Below are positions 35,099 to 41,920 of a stretch of 41,920 nt of DNA, one piece after another (the stretch's first letter is position 1; each line of letters begins with the position of its first letter). The notes below the pieces were generated by a model. That model was not told the DNA's origin and did not search any database. It saw only the letters and a list, made by a program, of their open reading frames with translations. The position numbers were made by a program, and so were the translations under genes. Location: NCBI RefSeq assembly GCF_000771405.1, contig NZ_JDUI01000015.1, forward strand, positions 1 through 41,920, read 5' to 3'. This DNA is from Bifidobacterium pullorum DSM 20433 (GTDB lineage Bacteria > Actinomycetota > Actinomycetes > Actinomycetales > Bifidobacteriaceae).

Positions 35099-36142
35099 AT
35101 GTCAGATTCGCAGACGACACCCGGCAGCGGCCATACGGTCCAGCTCTCCGACATCGCCAAGGCCACGGGATTCTCCCTCGCCACGGTGTCCAAGGTGCTC
35201 AACGGACGGACCGACGTCGCGCCGCAGACCAGGAAAACCATCGAGGAGGCGCTTCGGGCCAGCGGCTACACCAAGCGCATCTCCACCACCAAGAACCGCA
35301 AGCTCATCGAAGCCGTGTTCCAGAACTTCGACAACATCTGGTCGCTGGAGGTGCTGCGCGGCATCGTGCACGAGGCCAGCGCCCATGAGATGAGCGTCGT
35401 CACCACCGAAAGCGGCGACCGCTCGCACCCCGATTCCCGGTGGGTCGAAGGCGTGCTGCGCCGGCAGCCGCTCGGCGTGGTGCTGATCTTCTCGAACCTC
35501 ACCGAATCGGAGAAATCACGCCTGCAGGCGTTCAACATCGACTATGTCACGCTCGACCCGGCCGGCGACCCCTCCCCCGACAACCTCTCCGTACAGGCCG
35601 ACAACTGGACCGGCGGCCTCATCGCCACCCGTCACCTGCTCTCCCTGGGGCACACCCGCATCGGCATCATCACCGGACCGAACTCCATGCTGTGCTCCAA
35701 GGCGCGACTCGACGGCTACAAGGCGGCCCTGGACGAGCACGACATCCCCTTCGACCCCGACCTGGTGCGCGAAGGCGACTTCTCCACGGCCGGCGGCTAC
35801 CTGCAGGGACTGTCGCTGCTCAAGAACTCCGCCAAACGCCCCACGGCCATCTTCGCCGGCAGCGACCTGCAGTCCATGGGCGTCTACGAGGCGGCGCGCA
35901 CGCTGGATCTGAGGATCCCCGAGCAGCTGTCCGTCATCGGATTCGACGACGTGCAGACGGCGGCGTACATGGGCCCGGCGCTGACCACGGTCCGCCAGCC
36001 GCTGCAGGACATGGCCGCCGCGGCCGTGCGCATGATCATCGACAAACCGCACGGTCGACCGATCCAGAACCGCTCCATCTACCCGACCACGCTGATCGTC
36101 CGGGACAGCACGCGCCCACTGGAGATCAGCGAACCGCACTGA
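35099..36142 (+). CDS. LacI-family transcription regulator (LacI-1)
   Basis: A 347-residue LacI/GalR regulator. The N-terminal DNA-binding domain (about residues 15-65) has the HTH QLSDIAKATGFSLATVSKVLNGRTDV and hinge region; the periplasmic-binding-like effector domain follows (LGHTRIGIITGP, ARLDGYKAALDEH, PTAIFAGSDLQSMGVYEAA, LSVIGFDDVQTAAYMGPALTTVRQP). AAGGAA precedes the ATG at 35099. It is divergent from the Opp operon with CGAAA/TTTCG repeats between, so it most likely represses that operon in response to an oligosaccharide. Its HTH is almost identical to that of the regulator starting at 41806, so the two may share sites. Confidence 0.92.
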   Translation: MSDSQTTPGSGHTVQLSDIAKATGFSLATVSKVLNGRTDVAPQTRKTIEEALRASGYTKRISTTKNRKLIEAVFQNFDNIWSLEVLRGIVHEASAHEMSVVTTESGDRSHPDSRWVEGVLRRQPLGVVLIFSNLTESEKSRLQAFNIDYVTLDPAGDPSPDNLSVQADNWTGGLIATRHLLSLGHTRIGIITGPNSMLCSKARLDGYKAALDEHDIPFDPDLVREGDFSTAGGYLQGLSLLKNSAKRPTAIFAGSDLQSMGVYEAARTLDLRIPEQLSVIGFDDVQTAAYMGPALTTVRQPLQDMAAAAVRMIIDKPHGRPIQNRSIYPTTLIVRDSTRPLEISEPH

Positions 36143-36218
36143 GCGGTCCCACGCGTTCGGCGAACTTGCATGATGGATCGTATCAACTCTCCAAAACCTT
36201 GATATTGCAATGATTACA

Positions 36219-37358
36219 GGCTCTTCCGGTTTTCGTGTGTGTGATGGGGGAGCCGTGGGGCATCATGGTTGGTTGTGCAAAAGATAACCGAAGATGCCTC
36301 ACGGCCTGTACGCGAGTTTAGCAGGTTCGACGGGGATGCGTTGTTGGGGTTGGATTCTCTGGGATTGAGGGGCGTGGCACAGCGTCATGTGCCATGTGGC
36401 GGCCGGGGCGGCGTGTGGGAGATCCGTTGCGAGCCCATTGAGCCGGCGAGGGTCTGCCGGGATTGCGGGGTGCCGGCGCCGGTGCGCAGCTCGCGTTGGC
36501 GCCGCTTCGTCCACGTGCCGTTGGGCAAGGCCGGGGTCCGGCTGCTGGTCCGCTGCCGGCGTTACGAATGCCGCGGGTGCGGCGGCGCGTGGGAGGACGA
36601 CCTGTCGCGCGTGGCCGCGGACGGGCGGCGGCTGACGGAACGGGCCGCGTGGTGGGCGGTCGCCTCCGTGGTGCTGGACGCGATGAGCGTGCGCAGTGTG
36701 GCGGCGACGCTGGGGTGTTCGTGGGATTGCGCGAACGACGCGGTCCTGGCCAAGGGCATGAAGCATCTGGCCGGCGACGAACACCGCCTGGACGGGGTCA
36801 CCCACCTGGGCGTGGACGAGCACGTGTGGCGGCACACGCCCCGTGGCTCCAGATACGTGACCGTGGTCGTGGACCTGACGCCCAGGAGGGACGGGCGGCC
36901 GGCCCGTCTCCTGGACGTGGCCGAGGGCAGGAGCGGCACGGCGTTCGCCGGATGGTTCGCCTCCCGCTCCGAGGAGTTCAGAAGGAACGTGCGGGTCGTG
37001 GCGATGGACGCGTTCGCCGGATACAAGCACGCCGTCATGAAGGCCGTGCCCCACGCCAGGGAGGTCCTCGACCCGTTCCACGTCGTCAGGCTCGCCGGCG
37101 ACAAGCTCACCCAATGCCGCCAACGCCTCCAGCAGGAGGCCACCGGCAGGCGCGGCACGAAGCAGGACCCGCTGTACCGGGCCCACCGAAGCCATCAACG
37201 GCCGGCTCGAACACCTGCGCGGCATCGCCCTCGGCTTCACCAACCTCGGCAACTACATCACCCGAAGCCTCCTGCACGCCGGAGGATTCAAACAAACCAT
37301 ACAAAACCAGATCAACCAACCATGAACCCCGATCACACACACGAAAACCGGAAGAGCC
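36219..37358 (+). mobile_element. ISL3-family insertion sequence (1.14 kb, internally deleted)
   Basis: Inverted ends of 27 bases match perfectly: GGCTCTTCCGGTTTTCGTGT... at 36219-36245 and its complement at 37332-37358. GGCTCTTC is the usual ISL3 end. The flanks TGATTACA and AGATTACC share GATTAC, consistent with a partly mutated 8-bp target duplication. The transposase inside is broken. The element lies between LacI-1 and the CUT1 transporter genes. Confidence 0.85.
36269..37325 (+). pseudogene. ISL3-family transposase, internal deletion
   Basis: The N-terminal zinc-finger domain (CRDCGVPAPV...YECRGCGGAWEDDL), the helix-turn-helix (VRSVAATLGCSWDCANDAV) and the DDE start (LGVDEHVWR; VAMDAFAGYKHAV; LDPFHVVRLAGDKL) are intact up to DPLYR near 37178. 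The sequence then joins, in another frame, to the C-terminal end GPTEAINGRLEHLRGIALGF...HAGGFKQ, which stops at 37323-37325. Roughly 80-100 codons that normally hold the last catalytic Glu region are missing. The junction lies in GGGCCC. The protein cannot be active. Confidence 0.85.
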
Positions 37359-37550
37359 AGATTACCACGAGAACAGACAACTGTACCCGGCCAAATTTCT
37401 ACTAAATGAATTGACGGGATATCGCATCAGCAATCGTTCCCTCTGCTGTAATTGTCTGCATTGCGTCGACGTCCACCGCATCCCGGGACGTCGTCCAATC
37501 ACAGCGATGAATGACAACGCCAACGCTTCAGCGATTGCCCTGCCGCATCC

Positions 37551-37619
37551 TTGGTCCGGCCGACGCGCAGGCCTTTGAACACGGTTTCAAACTGAAACCG
37601 ATAGCCGGTCTTACGTTCG
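37551..37619 (-). pseudogene. Fragment of a second GH120 beta-xylosidase gene
   Basis: These 69 bases align without gaps to 26457-26525 in the intact GH120 gene with about 59 identities by hand count. They encode VRKTGYRFQFETVFKGLRVGRTK against ERKTGYQYQLEAVFKGLRVGWTK. Neither the N-terminal half nor the catalytic part is present. Just beyond (37625-37670) the minus strand resembles the intact GH120 promoter (GAAAAA, AACGTTG, GATT), so an internal deletion seems to have joined promoter to mid-gene. Confidence 0.75.
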
Positions 37620-37667
37620 ACCAGACCGCAAATCGCGCAACGTTGTATTATATCGTTTTTCTAATAT

Positions 37668-37838
37668 TTATCTCTCGATGAGGGGACGGCTGACAACATC
37701 AGCGGGAAAGCGGGATTCATTTTCAGGTTGTACAGCGATCCGTAGTCGATCAGTTTTGAACAGTCCATCATCAATACGGATATCAACGGATTCGTCTAGA
37801 ACCCAGCGAGCAATGTATTGGAGATCTTCGTGCTCCAT
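37668..37838 (-). CDS. Small uncertain reading frame (56 aa)
   Basis: The minus strand encodes MEHEDLQYIARWVLDESVDI... ending SRPLIER. Composition is acidic and AT-rich compared with neighbours. There is no ribosome site before the ATG, and its start abuts the terminator hairpin of the CUT1 operon. I do not recognise it. It is more likely a decayed gene piece than an expressed protein. Confidence 0.25.
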   Translation of the reverse strand: MEHEDLQYIARWVLDESVDIRIDDGLFKTDRLRIAVQPENESRFPADVVSRPLIER

Positions 37839-37879
37839 ATCAGGAAGGGCACCCCCTTCTTGGGGGTGCCCTTCCTGAT
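37839..37879 (-). terminator. Terminator of the CUT1 transporter operon
   Basis: ATCAGGAAGGGCACCCCC (37839-37856) and its exact complement (37862-37879) form an 18-bp stem with a 5-base TTCTT loop, 26 bases after the last permease stop. Because of the symmetry it would act on both strands. No U-tract. Confidence 0.85.
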
Positions 37880-37905
37880 GACCAATCAGCTTTTGACTGC
37901 GCCGA

Positions 37906-38775
37906 TTAGCCCTTGACGGCGCCGGTCAGACCGCCGACGATCTTCTTCTGGAAGATCGTGAAGCAGATCAGGGCCGGCAGCATGGCCAGCGACGTAAACG
38001 CCAGCACGGCGGCCGTATCGACCGAATGCTCCGAGCTGAACATGGACACGCCGAGCGGCAAGGTGTAGTTGTCGGAGCTGCTCAGGACGAACAACGGCAG
38101 CATGTAGCCGTTCCAGCTGCCCACGAACTGCAGGATGCCGACGGTGGCCACGCCCGGCATGGCCAGCGGGATGACCATGCGCCAGAAGAAGCCGAGACGC
38201 GAGCAGCCGTCGAGCAGCGCCGCCTCCTCAAGCTCGTTCGGGATGGACTGCAGGAAGGGCACCAGGATGATGATGGTCTGCGGCAGGCCGAACGCGATCT
38301 GCGGCAGGATGATGCCGGCGAGCGAGTTCGACAGGCCGAGGTTGCGGATCATCAGGTACAGCGGCGTGATGCCGACGGTCATCGGGAACATCAGGCCCGC
38401 CGAGAACAGCGAGTACATGAGCGGCGCGTACTTGAACTTGTAACGCGCGATCACGTAGCTGACCATGATGCCGAGCACGACCACGCCCAGCATGGTGAAG
38501 ATCGCGACGATCAGCGAGTTCTTGAGCTCGACCCAGAAGGTGTCGCTCTGCGCCACATTGACGTAGTTCTGGATGACCCACGGATCCGGCAGACCCGACG
38601 GGTTGTTGGTGATCTGCGAGTTGGTGCGGAAGCCACCGATGATGATGTACAGCACCGGGACCGTGCAGATCGCGACCAGAATCACCGAGAGCAGATAGAC
38701 GACCGGGTGGCCCCACGGGGTCTTCTGCGAGACGCGGTAACCGTTGGCCTTGGTGTATTGAGTGTTCTTGGCCAT
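37906..38775 (-). CDS. CUT1 sugar ABC permease (MalG/UgpE-like)
   Basis: A 289-residue permease with six spans beginning HPVVYLLSVILVAICTVPVLYIIIGGF. The EAA loop for the ATPase is EEAALLDGCSRLGFFWRMVIPLAMPG. The C terminus ends with QKKIVGGLTGAVKG, typical of MalG/LacG proteins. It starts 1 base after the MalF-like stop, so the two are tightly coupled. The sugar is likely an oligosaccharide. Confidence 0.93.
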   Translation of the reverse strand: MAKNTQYTKANGYRVSQKTPWGHPVVYLLSVILVAICTVPVLYIIIGGFRTNSQITNNPSGLPDPWVIQNYVNVAQSDTFWVELKNSLIVAIFTMLGVVVLGIMVSYVIARYKFKYAPLMYSLFSAGLMFPMTVGITPLYLMIRNLGLSNSLAGIILPQIAFGLPQTIIILVPFLQSIPNELEEAALLDGCSRLGFFWRMVIPLAMPGVATVGILQFVGSWNGYMLPLFVLSSSDNYTLPLGVSMFSSEHSVDTAAVLAFTSLAMLPALICFTIFQKKIVGGLTGAVKG

Positions 38776-38776
38776 C

Positions 38777-39814
38777 TCACTTCACCTCGCTTGCAGCCAG
38801 CCGCTGCGCTTCCTTGGCGCGCTTGGCGGCGCGCTTCTTGGCCTGCTTCTGTTCGGTCAGGGCACCTTCCAGATCGCGGTTGAGCACGAACTTCTGATAA
38901 ACGAGCGCCACGACCAGGGAGATGATGAAGATGATGATCGCGACGGCGGAACCGTAACCGTAGTTGCCGGAATCGCGGCCGTTGCGCACCATGTAGGTAG
39001 CCATCGTCGAGACGCCTGCGGTCTCGGAGATGTAGCTGCCCCAGATGATGTTGACCAGATCGAACAGCTGCAGCGAGCCGATCATCGACAGGAACACCCA
39101 GATACGCAGGGTGGGGGCCAGCAGCGGCAGCGTGATGCTCCACTGGGTCTGCCAGAAGCCGGCGCCATCGACCTTGGCCGCCTCGTACAGCTCCTCCGGG
39201 ATGGATTGCATGCCGGCGAGCATGAGGATGACGGCGAAGCCGATGTACTTCCAGCTGATGATGACCAGCAGCGTGATCATGGCGATCTTCGGGTCGGCGA
39301 GCCAGTCGGGACCGTCGATGCCGATGTAGGACAGCAGCTCGTTGACGGCGCCGGTCTTCTGCAGCAGCAGGCTCCAGCCGGTGCCGACGATGACCTCGGA
39401 GATCACGTACGGCACGAAGATGAGCGTACGGACCAGACCGCGGCCCTTGAACTTCTGATTGAGCAGCAACGCGAACAGGATGGCGACCGGGGCCTGAATG
39501 ACCAGCGAGCCGATGACCACGATGAACGTGTGGCCGAGGGCGGCCTGGAAGGTCGGATCCTTAAGCGCGGTGATGTAGTTGTCAAGGCCGGCGAACTCAC
39601 CGGTCTCGGACGGCATGCCGAAACCCTTCCACCGGTAGAAGCCGTAGTAGAAACCGAGAATCAGCGGCAGGATGACGAAGCCGACGAATACGATGATGGC
39701 CGGCGCCGCAAGCAAAAGTATTTCGAGGTTGCGCTGCAGCTTGCCATTGCTCGGCTTCTTCTCCTTCTTGGCGGAACGGGGCCGGGCCGCTTCCGCTTGG
39801 ATTGCACTTGTCAT
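38777..39814 (-). CDS. CUT1 sugar ABC permease (MalF/UgpA-like)
   Basis: A 345-residue permease. The N-terminal cytoplasmic tail is basic (SAKKEKKPSNGKLQRN), followed by six spans starting EILLLAAPAIIVFVGFVILP. The EAA motif is EAAKVDGAGFWQTQWSITLPLLAP. The C-terminal tail is again basic and Ala-rich. I chose the ATG at 39814 because GGAG lies 5 bases upstream; a longer reading into the intergenic hairpin is unlikely. No ATPase gene is in the operon, so a shared MsmK-like ATPase encoded elsewhere is needed. Confidence 0.93.
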   Translation of the reverse strand: MTSAIQAEAARPRSAKKEKKPSNGKLQRNLEILLLAAPAIIVFVGFVILPLILGFYYGFYRWKGFGMPSETGEFAGLDNYITALKDPTFQAALGHTFIVVIGSLVIQAPVAILFALLLNQKFKGRGLVRTLIFVPYVISEVIVGTGWSLLLQKTGAVNELLSYIGIDGPDWLADPKIAMITLLVIISWKYIGFAVILMLAGMQSIPEELYEAAKVDGAGFWQTQWSITLPLLAPTLRIWVFLSMIGSLQLFDLVNIIWGSYISETAGVSTMATYMVRNGRDSGNYGYGSAVAIIIFIISLVVALVYQKFVLNRDLEGALTEQKQAKKRAAKRAKEAQRLAASEVK

Positions 39815-39854
39815 GGCATCTCCATTGATTGTCTGTTGAATGCTGTGAAAAGGG

Positions 39855-39931
39855 ACGGCGGCCGGAACCGGTCGGGGGTGGTCCGTGTCTTCTTCGGTCC
39901 GAACCATTCGCCCGTCGGTTCCGGCCGCCGT
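39855..39931 (-). terminator. Intercistronic hairpin between malE-like and malF-like genes
   Basis: ACGGCGGCCGGAACCG (39855-39870) pairs perfectly over 16 bp with CGGTTCCGGCCGCCGT (39916-39931), enclosing 45 bases. Its location in the 144-base gap suggests attenuation or protection of the binding-protein mRNA. Confidence 0.65.
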
Positions 39932-39958
39932 ATTCAGTCAGAGCGTGCCTCGGCTATA

Positions 39959-41236
39959 TCAGCCCTTGGCAGCGGCGTCGTTCATCGCCTTGACGATGTC
40001 CTCCGGGGTACCAGTACCGGAGAGCATGTTCACCACGCCGGTGTTCAGCGCGGTGCCGATGTTGGCGCCGAGCGAGCTGTCCATCCACAGCTTCATGCCA
40101 TCGGAGGCGTTGAGAGCCTCAATCAGGCCAGCCAGGCTCTCATCTTCAACGTCGGCCTGCGATTCGGCGCTGGCCGGGATTGTGGAGAATGCGGTGGCAT
40201 ACTTGTCCTGCCACTCCTTCTCAGCCATCTTGTTCACGAAATCGATTGCAATCTCCGGGGCCTCCGGGTTCACGCCGAAGCTGGTGGCGGCACCCATCAG
40301 GGCGCCCTCCTCACCCTCGCCACCCTCAACGGACGGGAAGGCGAAGAAGCCGAGGTCGGCCATCGGCTGCTGGTCCGGGGTCAGATCCTTGAGCACGCCC
40401 GGCTCCCAGGTGCCCATAAGCTCCATGGCGGCCTTGTGATTGGCCAGCAGACCGGCCGACGAGCTCGCGCCCTGCTGGGCGGTGGTGGTCAGGTAGCCCT
40501 CGTTGAAGTAGCCAGCGTCGTTGAGCTCCTGCAGCTTCTCGCCCGCAGCGGTCCAGCATTCGGCGGAGAAGTCCTTGTTGGCCATGCTCTCCTCGTAGAC
40601 GTCCGGCGAGCAGATGCGCAGGGACAGCCAGTAATACCAGTGAGCGGCCGGCCAGGCATCCTTGGCGCCGACGGCGATCGGGTCGATGCCGGCGTCCTTG
40701 AGCTTCTGGCAGGCATCCATCAGCTCCTCCCAGGTGGTCGGAGCCTCGGTGATGCCGGCCTGGGCGAACAGATCCTTGGAGTACCAGATGCCGCCGGGCT
40801 GGACGGTGGTCGGCACGCCGTAGATCTTACCGTCATACGTCGCCGAGTCGAGCGAGGCGGCCATCTGAGTCTTGACGGTGTCACTGATCTTGTCGGTCAG
40901 GTCCATGAGCTGGCCGGCGTCAATCATGTCCTGGTCCTTCTGTCCACCGAGGGTCATGAACACGTCCGGGCCGGAACCCAGATCCTGCATGGCGGTAGTC
41001 AGCTTGCCCTCGAAGTCCTCATTCTGGATGGCCTCGATCTGGACGGTGACGCCCTCGTGCTCCGACTCGAACGCCGCGGCGAAATCCTCCCAGTACTGAC
41101 GACCGTCACCTGCGGTGGCGTTGTGCCAGAACACGATGGTGTTGTCGTCGGCGGACGAGCCTCCGCCGCCGCAGGCGGCCATGCCCAGCACGGCAGCGGC
41201 CGAAACACCGGCGGCCAGAATCCTCTTAAACTTCAT
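39959..41236 (-). CDS. CUT1 sugar-binding lipoprotein (family 1)
   Basis: A 425-residue extracellular solute-binding protein (SBP_bac_1). The signal peptide carries the lipobox VLGMAAC with Cys22, followed by GGGGSSADD. Family segments include [55 protein letters not shown] and a C-terminal helix near [20 protein letters not shown] precedes the ATG at 41236. It is the first gene of the operon and is divergent from LacI-2. A xylose-containing or arabinoxylan oligomer is likely from the context and the XylR-like site, but other plant oligosaccharides are possible. Confidence 0.93.
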   Translation of the reverse strand: MKFKRILAAGVSAAAVLGMAACGGGGSSADDNTIVFWHNATAGDGRQYWEDFAAAFESEHEGVTVQIEAIQNEDFEGKLTTAMQDLGSGPDVFMTLGGQKDQDMIDAGQLMDLTDKISDTVKTQMAASLDSATYDGKIYGVPTTVQPGGIWYSKDLFAQAGITEAPTTWEELMDACQKLKDAGIDPIAVGAKDAWPAAHWYYWLSLRICSPDVYEESMANKDFSAECWTAAGEKLQELNDAGYFNEGYLTTTAQQGASSSAGLLANHKAAMELMGTWEPGVLKDLTPDQQPMADLGFFAFPSVEGGEGEEGALMGAATSFGVNPEAPEIAIDFVNKMAEKEWQDKYATAFSTIPASAESQADVEDESLAGLIEALNASDGMKLWMDSSLGANIGTALNTGVVNMLSGTGTPEDIVKAMNDAAAKG

Positions 41237-41382
41237 CGTTCCTCCTATATGCCGTTCGAAACCGCAGCCACCTCGGCGACCCGACGCAGCATCCTTTCTC
41301 CCGGGCTCAGGAACCTTCCGCCGTTGTGCAGCGTTACGGCCCGTCGAACCCGATCGCCTCGCGATTCCGAATTCTAATATTC

Positions 41383-41403
41383 CGAAAACTTTCATTGTTT
41401 TCG
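41383..41403. promoter_or_regulatory. Putative LacI-type operator at the CUT1 start site
   Basis: CGAAAAC (41383-41389) and GTTTTCG (41397-41403) form a 7-bp inverted repeat with a 7-base spacer, just after the predicted start of transcription of the CUT1 operon. Confidence 0.6.
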
Positions 41404-41412
41404 ATAGAAAAC

Positions 41413-41441
41413 ATACTATCGCGAGTTAGTTAAATCGTCAA
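41413..41441 (-). promoter_or_regulatory. Promoter of the CUT1 transporter operon
   Basis: The minus strand reads TTGACG (41436-41441), 17 bases, TAGTAT (41413-41418). Start of transcription is expected near 41406, giving a leader of about 170 bases. The layout closely matches the Opp promoter. Confidence 0.7.
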
Positions 41442-41445
41442 ACTT
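41427..41445. promoter_or_regulatory. Putative XylR site in the CUT1 promoter
   Basis: TAGTTAAATCGTCAAACTT shares 15 of 19 positions with the site between xylR and xylB (TAGTTCATTCGTCTAACTA), including GTT-N9-AAC and TCGTC. It covers the -35 and part of the spacer of the CUT1 promoter. Confidence 0.65.
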
Positions 41446-41519
41446 ACAGCGCGCGGCGTGTCGCGGCCCACGCCCTAAACCCACTCCCACACACCCCGCC
41501 TACCGCAGAAGCATCGGTG

Positions 41520-41555
41520 CAAACGTTTGACATCACTTGATTACGGCATTATTTC
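41520..41555 (+). promoter_or_regulatory. Plus-strand promoter with CAAACGTTTG palindrome
   Basis: TTGACA (41527-41532), 17 bases, then TATTTC (41550-41555). The palindrome CAAACGTTTG (41520-41529) overlaps the -35. It could drive LacI-2 with a leader of about 245 bases, or a small RNA. The -10 is weak. Confidence 0.4.
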
Positions 41556-41673
41556 AGTCTTTCGCACATCCCCCACACCGCCCAGCACCCCCATCAAGCA
41601 GCCACACATCACCCGCCCAGACATCTACCGCCGTCTCAACAGCCACCGACGACACTCTACATTCAACACTTTC

Positions 41674-41696
41674 CGAAGATTTTCGAAAGTTTTCGA
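41674..41696. promoter_or_regulatory. Overlapping CGAA/TTCG repeats upstream of LacI-2
   Basis: CGAAGATTTTCG runs into TCGAAA-GT-TTTCGA (41683-41696), giving three half-sites in a row of the same type as the other CGAAA operators. Confidence 0.5.
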
Positions 41697-41722
41697 CGCT
41701 TTCATGTTTTCAGACGGCACTC

Positions 41723-41752
41723 TTCGTGTGTTGTCGAAAATTTCGATATACT
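41723..41752 (+). promoter_or_regulatory. LacI-2 proximal promoter with internal operator
   Basis: TTCGTG (41723-41728), 18 bases and TATACT (41747-41752). The spacer contains the palindrome TCGAAA-A-TTTCGA (41734-41746), directly before the -10, as expected for autoregulation. Confidence 0.55.
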
Positions 41753-41805
41753 GGACTCCGGTATTCACGAATACGTTGTACGTCATATCGTAGAAGGGGT
41801 TGCAT

Positions 41806-41920
41806 ATGCCCGACACCGCACGTCGTCACCGAGCGTCGTCCAAATCCACGCAGCTGGCCGACATCGCCGAACGCACCGGGTATTCCCTGGCCACGGTGTC
41901 CAAGGTGCTCAACGGACGGA
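41806..41920 (+). CDS. LacI-family regulator, N-terminal part (LacI-2)
   Basis: The reading frame begins at 41806 after GAAGGGG and runs off the window at residue 38. It shows MPDTARRHRASSKSTQ followed by the HTH LADIAERTGYSLATVSKVLNGR, nearly identical to that of LacI-1 at 35099, including the DNA. It is divergent from the CUT1 operon and likely represses it. The effector-binding domain is outside the window. Confidence 0.9.
   Translation, partial: MPDTARRHRASSKSTQLADIAERTGYSLATVSKVLNGR

Larger units (their letters stand above)
37359..37905. other. Decayed region with gene relics and a terminator
   Basis: This 547-base stretch, between the IS and the CUT1 operon, has lower GC than its surroundings. 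It contains a GH120 fragment (37551-37619), its likely old promoter zone (about 37625-37670), a small minus-strand reading frame (37668-37838) and the CUT1 terminator (37839-37879). I recognise nothing in 37367-37550. Confidence 0.6.
41237..41805. other. Divergent control region, CUT1 operon / LacI-2
   Basis: This 569-base gap has no gene. It holds the CUT1 promoter with a XylR-like site, several CGAAA/TTTCG repeats on both sides, a CAAACGTTTG palindrome, and plus-strand promoter candidates. It is unusually long for this compact region. Confidence 0.7.

Noticed and set aside
37367..37550. Further GH120-derived sequence next to the relic
   Set aside because: I compared it by eye with the adjacent part of the intact gene and saw no alignment.
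36463..37578. Second transposase-like frame of 371 codons
   Set aside because: Alternative frame of the broken ISL3 transposase; no family motifs and Pro/Arg/Gly bias.
38762..41377. Plus-strand open frame of 871 codons opposite the CUT1 operon
   Set aside because: Shadow spanning two minus-strand genes with clear transporter motifs and lipobox.

Overview
The window is high-GC DNA (about 60-65 %) with compact, mostly minus-strand operons. Protein sequences and gene content (CxC-type L31, GH8/GH120/GH43 xylosidases, ROK and LacI regulators, ISL3- and IS3-like insertion sequences) point to Bifidobacterium (Actinomycetota). I cannot name the species. The base composition looks higher than in the best-known xylan-using human-gut species, but I did not calculate it.

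Positions 1-10400 are housekeeping genes: a Pif1/RecD-like helicase, oligoribonuclease (orn), IMP dehydrogenase (guaB), a WecA/TagO-type glycosyl-1-phosphate transferase overlapping tsaC by ATGA, a sugar O-acetyltransferase, the translation-termination pair prfA-prmC, rpmE, a CAT-anticodon tRNA and a lone YkoE-like ECF transporter S component. prmC is about 90 codons too long because of two in-frame insertions that contain inverted repeats.

Positions 10565-19433 begin with a ROK repressor (xylR) divergent from xylulokinase (xylB). These are followed by an atypical nucleoside hydrolase and a minus-strand operon of unknown pathway: SGNH acetylesterase, iron-dependent alcohol dehydrogenase, Gfo/Idh/MocA-like protein and O-acetyltransferase.

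Positions 20013-34704 are a xylan/xylo-oligosaccharide locus, all on the minus strand: a sortase-anchored GH10 xylanase with CBM9-like modules, GH8 reducing-end exo-oligoxylanase, carboxylesterase, GH120 and GH43 beta-xylosidases, and a five-gene Opp-type ABC transporter. A LacI regulator (35099) is divergent from the transporter. Positions 36219-37358 are an internally deleted ISL3 element. Positions 37551-37670 hold a relic of a second GH120 gene. Positions 37906-41236 encode a CUT1 sugar transporter (binding protein and two permeases, no ATPase), and a second LacI gene starts at 41806 and runs off the window.

Putative working model: the anchored GH10 enzyme cuts xylan at the surface, the Opp and/or CUT1 transporters import the oligomers, esterase, GH8, GH120 and GH43 reduce them to xylose, and XylB phosphorylates xylulose for the pentose/bifid-shunt route. 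Xylose isomerase is not in the window.

The most notable non-coding signal is a shared control layout. Both transporter promoters have a good -35/-10 with 17-bp spacing. Each has a motif like the one in the xylR-xylB gap over the -35/spacer, and CGAAA/TTTCG inverted repeats at or just after the predicted transcription start, next to a divergent LacI gene. This suggests joint control by the ROK XylR and local LacI repressors.
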